Positions 1 to 13,585 of a stretch of DNA of 64,000 bases are shown here, piece after piece (position 1 is the first letter of the stretch; the number at the start of each line of letters is the position of its first letter). Position numbers and translations under genes: made by a program. This DNA comes from Tetrapyrgos nigripes (lineage: Eukaryota; Basidiomycota; Agaricomycetes; Agaricales; Campanellaceae), in the NCBI GenBank assembly GCA_013368315.1, contig JAACJM010000009.1:620001-684000 (forward strand). The letters run 5' to 3'. A model generated the notes under the pieces. That model was not told where the DNA came from and searched no databases. It was given only the letters and a program-made list of their open reading frames with translations.

Positions 1-1838
<1,838 letters not shown>

Positions 1839-1972
1839 AGTTCAACACCGCACGCGTCAAACCATCAAGGTCGTGTTTGGTCACATGGTGGTGACTTCTG
1901 TGACTGATACCGTCACGTTTCTGCCGCGCCCATTGATCAGTTCCATCTCTTTCCACCACCACCATCATCATC

Positions 1973-2636
1973 ATGGCTCTCAACTGTGCAATGCTAAATG
2001 AGACTCGCGACCCGATTCCTTTACCACACGAGCATTTCATCCTTACTATTGACTCAGGAGCAGAAATCATCCTTCATATTCCAGACACCCCACCAGAAGG
2101 TTCCGCGTCTGCAGGAGGATCTGGATCCCAGAAACTCAAGGCAACGGGAAGGATTTGGATTACAGATAGTCGTGTAAGTGATGCGAAATTCTGTCATGTC
2201 AATAAGCCTTATCAACCCATCTCTAGTTCCTCTTTACATCTTCCCCAGATTCATCATTCGATTCTCTAACAGTCCCTCTCCCTGCGATTTTGTCAACAAA
2301 ATTCGAACAGCCTACTTTTGGAGGGAACTACTTGACGTTTGAGATTAAGCCTTCATCAGGTGGTGGCTTGACCGCTGGTACAAACATCGAGCTGAGGTTG
2401 AAGAATCGTCCTATGTTTGAGTTTGTGGCGATACTCGAGAAGACTAGGGAGCGGGCGATTTACATGAGACGTCAACCTCCGGAGGAAGATGGATTGCGTG
2501 CGTATTTCGTTTGTGTTGTTACCTTGCTCCTCATTGAAAGCTTTATTCAGCGACATATACATCACCGGAGGAATCAGGTTCTGTCTCCATGATCAGCGGG
2601 ATTCCGGTGGAGAATCCTCCCGATTATGTTTCGTGA
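1973..2636 (+). CDS. WBP2-like GRAM-domain protein
   Basis: Three exons (1973-2173, 2227-2497, 2551-2636) with GT...AG introns and phases that join cleanly. The product is a GRAM/PH-like fold protein of the WW-binding-protein-2 family: TGRIWITDSR joins FLFTSSPDSSFDSL, then FEQPTFGGNYLTFEIKPS, ELRLKNRPMFEFVAILEK and TRERAIYMRRQ, all recognisable WBP2 blocks. The C-terminus ends ENPPDYVS, which contains a PPxY motif (PPDY), the ligand for WW domains such as those of Rsp5/NEDD4 ligases, plus an LPTY at the last splice junction. About 185 residues, shorter than animal WBP2, which has a longer proline-rich tail. Likely a cytosolic adaptor binding phosphoinositides or WW partners; the precise role in fungi is not known to me. 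Divergent from the CDC7-like gene. Confidence 0.82.
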
Positions 2637-3380
2637 AGAATGTACTCAAAGATGTATGTATCTCTAATGGACATGGATAGTACTAAGAAGTAAAACGTAT
2701 GTATCACTGTATCATCCATACTTACCCGTATTGTAACTAGTTATGAAATCAATGACTAAACCTGTGTAACAACACTGCCCGGTGGAGAGAGAAGAGCGCT
2801 CAGCGGTCTTTGGCCAGGATTTTCCTGCAGAAACTCGTTCCGAGTCTGTTTACATGATACCCTACTTTGTGGCAGGTCAAGAACACAAATTATGCTACTG
2901 AGATCCTCTATATAAATATACTTACCTTGGTGCACATCTGTGTTGGGAAGATACGTATAATGTTTCTTTGCCCAGAGATTGTGAGCTTGACTATTTGTCC
3001 TTTTCTTGCAGATTCGATAACAACTTCAAGCTGCTGAGGCGTAAAGGGACCCTCGTGTCTTTCGGTAACGCGTCGGAGGTTATCCTGCCTTTTCCGCCCT
3101 TTCCGCTAAACAACTACCACAACAAAGTCTGGGATTTGATCAGCTTTGGTGTGGGGAAGATCAACCTCTTCAAAGAGTGTTGTATTCTTTTACTGCAGGA
3201 GTGCAGCAGGCGCAGAAGGATTTCACGGGCGGAAAGATGACCGAGAAGTTAGGGAATCAAGACAAAGCCATTCCTACAGCTTTGAATAAATCGTATAATT
3301 TATGTACATTACGCGTAGACCCAAGGGAAAGAAAAAATAACACGCAGATAACCAACATCTTTCATACGTACGTGCAATAC
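2637..3380. other. Intergenic, no gene seen
   Basis: Convergent 3' regions of the WBP2-like gene (plus) and the protease (minus). Open frames here are short, lack recognisable motifs and show no splice-linked continuation. I see no RNA gene or clear repeat. Confidence 0.6.
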
Positions 3381-6300
3381 TCAAGCAAATACACCAACAA
3401 TGGGACTCAACCAACTCTCAAAGTCTTCCTCCTTTGACGAGTCCCCAGTAACCTTCAGACTCCTTATGAGATACTTATACAGGCCATTGGGTATAGTTGT
3501 TCCGTTAGCAAACGTCGGTGTATCGAAAGCAACGGTATTGAAGCCGTTATCATTTGGGTCCTGTTCATCCGGGGCAAACGGTCAGTGCAAGGGGTAGAAA
3601 TAGAAAGAACGGCGACAAACCTCGTTGTTACGCGTCAAGAAATCGACCTCAAGGATAGACCCTATGATTGGAACGCGGGCAAAGGTCCCTCCGAGACGAA
3701 CTCTCGGGAACGTGATAGGAGTACCAGTATCTTCCTTGACCTGCCTTGAGCTAATCGTCGGGATAAAGTTGACGTTCGCATCGACGAGGTCTACTCGGAA
3801 GATAGGAGTTCCGAATGCTTGGCTGTCAAAGGTACGCAGATGAGTATCATCGTAATCACTAACGAGGAAAAGACCTCACCGCCAGAGCAACACAGGGAAA
3901 TCGCCAGTATCACTATCAAAAGTGTAGTTTGTAGGACTCGTTTGGAAGTTGCCGCTAGCATCAATGACAGCGGGAATTTTCTCCCCAAAGAACACGTCGG
4001 TATCATCAAGTACTTGGGCATTGATCAGAGAGGCTCCTAGACCAATGTACGAGACATGGAGATCTTCAACGTCGGTCGCGACGTGTATGAAACCCGAGTA
4101 GAGGGGGAAAGTCGATTCGTCGCCTTCTGGAAGCGTGAAAGTGGCAACAACAGACCGGCTTGCTCCAGGGGCGAGAGTGAAGGACGAAGTACTGAACGAA
4201 ACACTGGCAGCAGCTGTAGTCAATGGGACCGGTCCCACAGCTGGAAATATGGTCCCCTGAAGACGAGGTCAGTGAATGTCAACAGTGTGTAGCATTTTAC
4301 AAGTACTCACAGGCTGGAATGTGACAGCAGTTCCAGCAGGTACATGCCTGACAGAGTACCTCTTCTGAGAGTTTCCGGTATTCTTCACAGTCAGCGTATG
4401 TCTAGAAGACATGTCAACATACCTTTAGAATGCCGAGAACACAACTACAACTCACTTTCCATTAAAATGAGCTGTATCATTCAAGATAAACTCTCCAGGT
4501 GAAAGGACCGTCGTAGAATGGATCGCATTGAAAACGTTGACCAATCCAGCACCCTGTTGAGTGACAGTTTGTAATGGATCTCCGTCTGTGTGACTTGATG
4601 ATATGGTCTGAGCAGTTGTCTCGAAGAGCGTGCGAGCGTTACTGGTGACAGCTTGGGATTTCCCTTTCACAGAGAGTAAGAGAGCTGACGAGCCGGCAAT
4701 GAAGGGCGTGGCCACTGAATTGATTGTTGAGTTCAAAAGAGTAGTCTCTAGATGAAGAAAACTCACTAGAAGTCCCGGATTCGACACCGTAGGAACCTAA
4801 GGGAACGGGAAGAGTCGACAATCTGCATGATAATCATTCAGAAGACTAATCAGGCTAGGCAATAGAGGATGCATACATGTTGCCTCCGGGTGCTGCAACC
4901 GCAGGTTTGAAGAAGAAATCGTTACTGGGGCCATAGCTGTGGACAGTGAATTGAAAATGAGCACAATAAACCGAAATAGTATTCCACCGCAAAAATCACT
5001 CACCTAGTGAAAGCAGAGATAAGACCTCCAGTATCGTCAGGGAACTGGATGAGGCCACCCTCTTGAGGGAAGGAAACGGTGATCGGGACACCAGCAACGA
5101 ATTCCGACACCAACTAGGCACGATACAATACTCCTCAGCCAGAGTATACACAATTCGGAGCCCAAGAAACGTACAAATGCTCCATCGTCAGCTTGGATCA
5201 AAGTCGCATTGAAGTCGCCGACATCGATAGCAGCAAAACCGCTTCCATTACTGTGGAGAGACGAGGTCGGTGTCAGCATGCAGATGTACATAAGAAATAA
5301 ACACTGACTCGTAGATTAAGGTCAATTTACCACCTTTATCTGCAATGTTCTGAAGTTTTTGGACAAATGAACAGGTACCACGACGGACAACCTATGCAGA
5401 GCCCAAGTTTTAGCACAATATAATCTACACACAGAGCACAAGACATTACGAACCACTAAGAATCCGGAAAGATCTGGAGTATCATCTGGAAGAGGGTTAC
5501 AAGCATCGTCAACTACGGTGGTGTCGTTTGATGTTGCAAAGATAGGTAATGGCTCAGTGACCGGGATCGGGAACAATGAGAAGTAAGGAATGGGGTCATG
5601 TTGAGCTCCTTGTACTGTTGCAGTCTGTATCGGAATCACAGTGCTAACCAACCATCAGTCAATAAATGTTCCAAGTTGCTCCAGTGAATCACTCACTTGT
5701 CCAGACTAGCAACTGAAATGACATTGATCCCATTTCCGGGGGAAGAACTGTACCAGCTTCCAGAAGCGCCCTATGCCATAGTTGTCGGCGTACCACAATC
5801 AGAAGAACACAGAAAAAATACCTACATCATTTGAAGCAGCGATAGTGATAATTTTACCCCGTTCGACGAGCCTGCTGGCAAGGACTTCAGAAGTTGATTC
5901 AGTCCAACCATCAGCTCCACCAAGTGATAGCGTCATAATATCTTGTCCGTCTCGGAAACCCATAAGAAGAGCATCGACGAGGACTGTGAGTATATATGTG
6001 AAGGAATTGGTGAACAAGACAGTCAGTATTTCAGCCCATAGATGGAATCTTGCACTCACCGTCATCAGTTACACTTCCTGCACACCCAAAGACCCTGTAA
6101 GATGAAAGCGACGCAGAAAAGGCTACCCCGCTAATATTGAACGGGTTGGCCAAGGGGTCTGCTCCGATAATACCTGCTACGTGGGTTCCATGACCTATAA
6201 GGATGATAACTCTTAGAAACCTTAGCGTAGCTGCCAATGATTTAACTCACCATTACATTGGTCGAGGGGATCAGGGTCAGGCACAGGGGTATTGGAACCT

Positions 6301-7330
6301 GTACGGAACAAACGAATCAGCAAAGTCAATGACGGATACAAAGCGTATTCTCACCATCATAGTCGTCTCCCACAAGGTCAAAACCTCCAATAACTTTGTG
6401 TCCGGGGCCAAATCCACCACCAAGAGCCGGATGAGTGTAGTCAATACCTGGACAAAGCACGTCAGTAGCTGTCCTTTCGACGACTACAGGAAGCATTACC
6501 GGTATCAAGTCTAAGATAAGAAAGTTATTGAGATGAAGCAGTGATTGCGCAAGATAGACTCACATGCCAATCTTGATGCCGGCACCCGTGATTCCTTCAG
6601 CATGAAGTTTATCGACACCCTGAATAAGTCTTGGACGTTAACATATAACGTTAGCAGCGTCCACGATGCTCACAGTCAGTATATGGGTCGATTCTGTATC
6701 AGGAGGAATTTGTGGGTCATCGAGACCAGTGATAACGTGGATTTTGACGGGTCTAGGAATGAGTTATTGATAAAAAGGTCTCAAAAGGGTCAGTAATGTA
6801 CGCGTACCGAGGAGCAGGGAACACCTTCACGGGACGGATGGCTTTGACACCAGGGCTTGTTTCCAACGCTGTAGCATCCTGGTATAATGAAATCAGTATC
6901 TGTGTTTGTCTTGTAGGCTTCTGTACTCACTGCTGGATCCTAAAAGAGATTCAGTATGATTGGCGGGGTGTACAGAGAACTGAACCATACCACAAGAGTC
7001 AGGGCAGCACCGACAAAGACACCGGCCTCATTAAACTCCTTATCAACTTGGAAACCAATATCACGAGCTCGTATGGACTCGTATAGGCGTTCATGTAGCT
7101 GCAAGTACCTTGTCAATGACTAGTAGCGCATGCACGAAACGAAAGAGGCTCACTGAAGCTGAGTCGCGCTTGGAAGGAATGTCCGCAGCGGTGTCCACTT
7201 CAACAATGAAACGATTGGAGGCGGTTGGCAAGTTCGTCACCCTCTTGATGCTTGACAACGGGACAGCAGCAGAGACAAATCCGCTGCATGCTACGAGAGA
7301 GAACAACACCAGAGAGGAGGGGGACTTCAT
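3381..7330 (-). CDS. Secreted subtilisin-like serine protease (S8, Vpr-type with PA domain)
   Basis: Many-exon gene. It begins with a signal peptide (MKSPSSLVLFSLVACSGFVSA), then an I9-type propeptide (ASNRFIVEVDTAADIPSK). The catalytic triad is complete: Asp in LDTGIDYTHPALGG, His in CNGHGTHVAGIIGAD, and Ser in GTSMATPFIAG, whose Met codon is split A|TG by an intron near 4735-4770. The oxyanion Asn lies in IITIAASND. A PA-like insert (CNPLPDDTPDLSGFLVVVRR, GSGFAAIDVGDFNA) sits between the catalytic Asn and Ser regions, and an Fn3-like C-terminal domain (HTLTVKNTGNSQKRYSVRHV onward) follows. The stop at 3381-3383 ends the frame in WLSPIVGVFA. This order matches fungal minor extracellular proteases of the Vpr type, around 900 residues. 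It probably degrades extracellular protein for nutrition. I did not refine every exon edge. Confidence 0.88.
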
Positions 7331-8640
7331 GGCGTGCGAGGTCTTCCTTCGATCTATTCATACTTTATACTCGAGAAGAAAAGAACTGCCCTGGAGGAAG
7401 TCGGATCCATGTGGTACTGTTATTAGTACTGTGAGATAATCTAAAATATCCAGCATACACACCATATAGATAGCGCCAAGTGCCTAGGTTCCTCACCATG
7501 CACATTGTCATCTCCACCAGACTTCCAAACTCAGGTAAGGAATAGCAGGGGGTTGGCAGGAATGGCGGGAGGACGGGTACGGGTACGGGAGACGCTGACC
7601 GCACCCGTACCAACCTGCCTCCCGTCAGGCGGGGTACAGGTAAAAGTTTGTAGGCTGATGTACCGACCCCCGGCTGCAAAATGCGCTGAGAATTGTTAGA
7701 ATTGGTCATTTGGGTAAGAAGCAAAATACAGACAGGGAATCCCGTACCCCACAGGAAATGACCTCTTCCTCCGTATACAGTTTCCCGCCCCCGTGGTGGG
7801 GGAGTGGGGATCGGGCAGGGCGAGGAAGGGCGAGGAAGGGCGAGGACGGGTTCGAAATGGGGCTCCCGTGCTGTTCCAGAATCAGAACCCAGAGATGATG
7901 TTAGCTTACTATCATTTACATTCTTCGTACATCCGCACGCGATGGTCCTTGAGTTTATCGAACAGACCCGGAGACTCACTGCAAACCTTGCAAGTTGCCA
8001 ATTAAAGCAGTAGCCCGATCAATGATGGCAAAGAGGACTCCTGCCAGTGAGCGAAGTTTGAGAAACATCGTGGGAGTTTGAGTCAAGAGACGCGTCCGTG
8101 TTTGGAATTGCGTCTTACTTGTAGCGGCCTCGATACTGGTATTACGACAAGGACTCCCTCGGACTTTCTTGACCGAAGGAAGCATATGGCTCACTTCTGC
8201 CAAGCATGTCAAGCTCGAACTCGAACAGTTGTCTAATTTTTGAGCAAGGTGGCCTCATCAGATCATCTGCGACGCGGTGGCGTCACGGTATACGTACCGC
8301 TCTTGACAGTTCTTCTAATCTTGATGTCGATGTTGCTCTCCCTAAATGTCTTCGAATTCTTCGTCTGTGAAGATAGAAGCTACCTTCTGAACTCATCATC
8401 AAGCTGTCTTGCTCATACTCCGATCTTCAGAGCTTCGACTTGTCTCTCGGACTGATCGGAGAATGTACGTTTTTCCTCATTTTCCGCTTCCCAGCATGCT
8501 GCAAGTCCTGCTTAGACCCTGTGGAGGGTTTCGTGCCGATTTACCCTGGAATTTCCAAAGGAATTCCGAAGGAGTCCTGCGGAGACGGACGACGCCAGAG
8601 GCAGTTACACCTGAATTACTTTACACGAATACATACATAC
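7331..8640. other. Intergenic with GC-rich short-repeat patches
   Basis: No supported gene. Two unusual patches stand out. At 7569-7640 there are repeats of GGGTACGGGTACGGG with the inverted form ACCCGTACC nearby and again CCCGTACCCC at 7742. At 7812-7850 there are tandem GGGCGAGGAA units. Open frames across here look like by-products of these repeats. One GACGCGTC palindrome lies at 8089. Confidence 0.5.
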
Positions 8641-10689
8641 TTAATCCTCAATAGTCACCCGTAAATCCAATCTGTCCTGCAGGTCCCTCATCCTTGTCAT
8701 TGTCGCACTATTCTCAGCCCTAAATTGATCCTTCCAGTCCCTGGCATTTTTAAAGTCTCGCAACTCGCCTATGGGAACCTCTGCCCAAAGCTCGAACCTT
8801 TGCAATCTCGTCCAGCCAGAGCTCTTATCGTCTCTCTCCGAAGAGTTTGTGTCGGTTCCCGCCGACCGATCCTGTTCAGCCTGCGCAGTAACACCAGTAC
8901 CCTGATCAGCCACGGACGTCCTCGCCCTCGTCCTCGACTCCAGCATTGAAAGCACCCAATCCGGATGCGGAAGATTGCCCGTCCGGTCGTGGGTACGAGT
9001 ATCGTGGTATCTGTCAATCAAAAGAGTAAAATCATCCTTCGCCATATTACTCTCTGAGAACCTCAACGATAAAGCTGTCAGCCGATGAAGGAACACCTTG
9101 CCCCACTCCTCGTTCCCCTGCAGCTCACTCGTCTTCGAGTCCGGACCTGCAGCCAACCGCATGGTGAAAGGCAACTCTAACCGAAACGGCTGTGACCAAG
9201 GTACAGTCAGCACCTCAAAAAACAACCGTGTAAAAATTTTTTCGTAGAACCACATCGCGTCGATTTCCAATTGTCGGAGATTGGGTGTGTACGCAAGGAT
9301 TTGTAGGAGGTCCCAGTCGTTGAAATGAAACCCCGTGAGCCTGAGATGACGAAGACCCTTGCCTCCATGACATAGGGACGAACGCCAAAGCAATGCTCTG
9401 ACTGTTTGGACCCAAAATTCAGAGGGACGCATCCCTACGTATGTGCGATGTGTTTCGGAGAGAGTTACGTCGGTTTGGAGATCGAGAAAATGGAGATTGG
9501 GGAGTGAGAGGTTGGAGATGATCCAAGAGGCTTTGGGGTAACACACGAGAGGTTTGATTGTCAAAGCCTCCAGATGAGGAAAAGTGAGAATGTTACTGTG
9601 TCCGGGATTATAATGACTAGTCAATTTCGGTTTGACCATGGTCTGAATGGATTGACAAGGAATCGACAGACTTTGGAGATTGGGACACTGGGCGAGGAGT
9701 TGGAGAATATCGGAATTGGAGTCTTCATTGACTGTCAGATCGGTCAGTTGGTGATATGGGAATCCGTTGAGCGAATGGTCAAACAGGTCCAGAGTGAGGG
9801 TTCGCAATGTAGGAGACGCCGTGAAGAATTTCGAGAAGGCTTGGGCGGCTCGGTCGCTGATGGGACCGTAAAAGGTGTCCCATTGGAGGACGAGGGACTC
9901 GAGAGAGTCTGTGGGTAGAAAATCGAACAACGGTGACCGAATACGAGCATGTAGGAGGCGCTCGGTGAACTGTTCCAAGACAGCATGGTTCAGATCCAAC
10001 CTAACATGCTGCCACCGACTCGAAGTAAAACCAGTAAAGATACCGTGAAGGATAGTCCAACCCTCCTGTCCTAGCGTCGTAACTCTGTCCCCATTTTCGT
10101 CGAAATTCGAACAAGTGACGTCAAGAATTAACTTTTTTGGGGCAGAGTTGTGAAGATATAACAACGTGAGGTACCCGACACCCGGTATGTTGTTGGACAG
10201 ATTGACCGAGATTTGAGACCATAGAATTGGCACGGAGAACGCGACAGCCCTCCACCTTGAGCAAATTTGAGACAAAACCAGACTCGGCGCCCAAATTTCT
10301 GACTCGGTGATGACTAGCGCGTTTACGCGTCCAAAAGACCCGCTCCAAGACTCGTCCACTTCTTCTTCCTGCTTTATATCCCAAAAGAATAGCATGAATA
10401 TCTCCGTGATTAACTCGACTGGAAGTTTGAGAACAGCAGGAAAGAACGGCTGATGTTCCTCCGGTATCGTATGACTGGTGCATGTAGCAACATGTAGCTT
10501 TCGTTGAAATGTGCTGGAAACATGATAGGCATAGGTTTCCGTCATATCTTGTTGGGATAGCATTTGAGAGAACAGGAAAAGGAGGCTGAGCGGAATAAAT
10601 GCGGCGGCGTGATGATAATGAACCTGTAGAACAGCTTGAGGAATCAGGATCAGTGTATGAAGACTAACACCAGAAGGCAGTAGCACCAC
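8641..10689 (-). CDS. F-box protein with degenerate leucine-rich repeats
   Basis: Single open frame of 682 residues. The F-box core is LKLPVELITEIFMLFFWDI followed by VLSQICSRWRAVAFSVPILW, the usual Agaricomycete F-box-like layout (LPxEL...IF, then CSRWRxVA...PxLW). The rest has leucine-rich stretches such as LRTLTLDLFDHSL, LQSLSIPCQSIQ and LRHLRLTGFHFNDWDLLQ. F-box proteins link substrates to the SCF ubiquitin ligase through Skp1; the substrate is unknown. The first 45 or so residues are hydrophobic and look unlike a F-box N-terminus. Met-Leu-Ser-Gln-Gln near residue 43 is an equally good start, and the extra segment may be 5' leader. One of several F-box genes in the window. Confidence 0.8.
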   Translation of the reverse strand: MVLLPSGVSLHTLILIPQAVLQVHYHHAAAFIPLSLLFLFSQMLSQQDMTETYAYHVSSTFQRKLHVATCTSHTIPEEHQPFFPAVLKLPVELITEIFMLFFWDIKQEEEVDESWSGSFGRVNALVITESEIWAPSLVLSQICSRWRAVAFSVPILWSQISVNLSNNIPGVGYLTLLYLHNSAPKKLILDVTCSNFDENGDRVTTLGQEGWTILHGIFTGFTSSRWQHVRLDLNHAVLEQFTERLLHARIRSPLFDFLPTDSLESLVLQWDTFYGPISDRAAQAFSKFFTASPTLRTLTLDLFDHSLNGFPYHQLTDLTVNEDSNSDILQLLAQCPNLQSLSIPCQSIQTMVKPKLTSHYNPGHSNILTFPHLEALTIKPLVCYPKASWIISNLSLPNLHFLDLQTDVTLSETHRTYVGMRPSEFWVQTVRALLWRSSLCHGGKGLRHLRLTGFHFNDWDLLQILAYTPNLRQLEIDAMWFYEKIFTRLFFEVLTVPWSQPFRLELPFTMRLAAGPDSKTSELQGNEEWGKVFLHRLTALSLRFSESNMAKDDFTLLIDRYHDTRTHDRTGNLPHPDWVLSMLESRTRARTSVADQGTGVTAQAEQDRSAGTDTNSSERDDKSSGWTRLQRFELWAEVPIGELRDFKNARDWKDQFRAENSATMTRMRDLQDRLDLRVTIED

Positions 10690-11508
10690 TGACCGAACAC
10701 AGTGTCACAGAGCGAGGTCAAGGAAGATGTTGGAAGAGAATAAAGACGCGTCAATGACGCCACTCACGGAAGTTTGAAAAGGAGGTCTCCATTGTTCCAA
10801 AATCGGTATGTGTTCCCAATTTGGTAAGTCAAAGACAAAGACGCAGGTGCCTGTTGCATATCCATGCAACAAGTCGCTAGGTAGTAAATGCCTTGTATTA
10901 TCGAGTAACTGGGAAGTACAAGGCGTCCATGATACCACGACGTGTGTAATGACCATGGAATCATAGAATCAAGGGTGTGTCTAATTCAAGTGCAAAAAAC
11001 ATGCATTGTTTATATTGGATGTTTCTAGTAGTTCTTCTATCTTCTATCTTTTCTACTTCTATCAAAGTCTTCGTCTGACATTAAGTAGCAAGTAATAGGG
11101 CGTAGTGATGTTAGTATATGTAAACGAGGAAAGTCTCAAAGGACATAAATGATATTGACAAAACATCGTACTGTGGTCATGTACATCAAAGCAGCGTTGT
11201 CGAAAATAGTGATGACAATTGATAGTGGATGATAGATAAGGAGAGGGAAGAATGGTGTCATTGAGGAGAAAAAGGAAGAAAAAGGCGTACGAGATATTCT
11301 ACACGTTGGAAATGATTTCTTGGGTTCCAGCTCGGTAAAAGGGGACGTTGAAAAATATATTGTCCCTCGTTTCTGCGCGGAAGGCAGGCAATGTTGGTAC
11401 ACGCTCGCCTGGAGCGTCGACGCGCACTCCGCCAGGGCGGGAAGCCTTAAGTGCCCGGACAAGACAGACACGTTACATCGCTCGCATGGAAAACGAGTGA
11501 GCATAGGT
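10690..11508. other. Intergenic, no gene seen
   Basis: Lies between the F-box start and the transporter stop. Frames are short and without motifs. One GACGCGTC palindrome at 10745 sits just upstream of the F-box gene. Confidence 0.5.
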
Positions 11509-13585
11509 TTATGCCGCCTGTCCTCTCTCCGCCTCTTTCTGCACCTCTCTCTTATCGTGCTCGTAGGTGATTCCCTGGTCCTCCCCGAACTCCCTAACAC
11601 TTCCCTCGGTGGACAACCCATACTTGACTGCAGCTCTCTCCACCTCTTCAGGGCTCAAACGCTCCATCTCATTGCCCACCCTAACATACCACTTCTTTTC
11701 GCAATAGGCCTTGGCAAAGATGATGTCAATTTCCTCCAAGGTCCTCCCTCTGGTCTCGACGTAGTAGAAGTAGATGATGGGGAAGAAGCAAAGGTTGACG
11801 CAACCAAAGAACATGAACGTTCCGAAACCTTTGATGCTATTGAGCATGGGCGGCGTCCACATAACGACGGCGAAGTTCCAGATCCAGTTCGTTTGGGTAG
11901 AGATGGCGTTGGCATTTGTACGAATGGCATTGGGGTTGATCTCAGCGGGAAGAAGCCAAGGGAGTTCGAGCCAGGTGCTGTTTTAGCGAGTCAGACACTA
12001 GAAGACGGTGAGGGTAGAACGGAAAGACTCACCATCCGAAGGAAATGAGAAACAGGAACAGACCAACAACAGCTCCATAGACGGCGTGGTTGTTAGAGTC
12101 CCCTTGGAGGTCATTGGGAATGAGACAGAATGCCGCGAGGAACATCGCCAAAGCTTGACCAAAGGTGCCAAGCAAGAACATCTTCCGCCTACCGAGTCTC
12201 TCAATCATGGGATAAGAAAGGAATGCAGACATAGCGTAGACGGTACTGTTGACTCCTCCGAGAATCAGGGACATTCGACGGTCCAGACCAATGTATTGTT
12301 GATAGATGACGGGACTGTAAGGTACAAAGTTAGCCCTAGAACGCTTTCCCATGCTGGAGACGACTCACGAAAAATAGATGCTGTTCAGTATACAGAGCTT
12401 GCGAGTCAGTCATGAATTCATTCTCTGGACAAAACAAAACGCACACAGCGTTACACCCGCCTATTTGCTGGAATAATTGACTGCTAGCCCCAATCAACGT
12501 TCTCCGCCAGTGCTGACTCGGGCCACCAGTCAAGACGTGCTTGATCTGTAACTCTCCGAAATTGTCCAATGCATCGACGATCAATCTCTTCTGAAGTTGC
12601 GTATTCGGCGAGTCGACGGGCTCATCAGCCAGAGCCGCAACGACGTGTTCACCTTCCTCATATTGCCCAGTGGAGAGAAGGTATCGCGGAGATTCGGGGA
12701 GGTACCAAATACCAATGATGACAATGACCGCGAAAATAATTTGCAGACCGATTGGGAGACGCCATGAGATGGAGTTGTCGAGGTAAGAAAGGCCAAAGTC
12801 TATTCAAGCGATGATCAATACATCAAAGGGTGGGTAATGATATCAAGTGCGTATAACGTACCAATCCAATAAGCGATGACAGTCCCCGTTGCAATCATAG
12901 AAGCTTCGATACAGATGTGCAGACCACGGTTATGGGCCTTCGAGCATTCTGCTTGCCATGATGGAACAGTTGCCGTATTCAGTCCGTTACCGAAGCCAGT
13001 GACAATACGGCCAATAACAAATTGGTGACCCGCGCGCTTTCCAGGCATGGGTGTGATCTGGATGATTGTGCCAATAATGACGAATATTGCGCCTAGGTGG
13101 GAAGGAGTGTCAGCGACGTTGGTGAAGAGCAAGGGAAGTGAAAAAGAGACTTACCAATGGTGATGTTTTTCCTTCTACCGAGCTTGTTTCCCCAAAGCAG
13201 AGCAAACGTCGCACCAGCCAAACAACCAACTTCGTAGATAGCAGTATAAAACGCCTGCATCGTCGATGCATGGTCTGAGCCAACATTGTCGGGGTTAAGG
13301 TCGGGGAAGATGCGGAAGAACTGAGGGGCAGAGATGATACCGGACATGACTCCCTGGTCATAACCGAACAGAAGGAAGGCTGTAACAAAGACATTGAGAG
13401 GGTGGAAGACAACCCCCCAGGTTAGAGTACTCACAGCATGTCGCAGTCACAGTGATGGCGTGAAGAAGTCTGTCGCCACTTAGTCCCATATAATGAGGAA
13501 CACCATCCTTGAGATTTGCTCGTACAGACACCGTCGACTCTGTCGGTGTCGTGTCTTGTTGCCTTTTTTCGCTTGAATGCGCCAT
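11509..13585 (-). CDS. MFS sugar transporter
   Basis: Twelve-helix sugar porter expected to import a hexose or related sugar by proton symport at the plasma membrane. Seen: FGYDQGVMSGIISAPQF (helix 1), LAGATFALLWGNKLGRRKN (GRR motif), GRIVTGFGNGLNTATVPSWQ (helix 4 signature), LPESPRYLLSTGQ, SQLFQQIGGCNAV (helix 7), ERLGRRKMFLLG, TWLELPWLLPAEI (helix 10), and the post-helix-12 motif VETRGRTLEEID. The start at 13585 (MAHSSEKRQQ) has a purine at -3. Helix 7 is joined to IYFSPVIYQQYIG through a 12-nt microexon at 12369-12380 (reads IYFS across its junctions), flanked by AG and GTGAGT. The cytosolic tail is charged (EEVERAAVKYGLSTEG onward). Substrate not determinable from sequence alone. Confidence 0.9.

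Noticed and set aside
7365..7979. 204-codon minus-strand frame
   Set aside because: Its length comes from GC-rich tandem repeats; no motif and no splice-linked partner.
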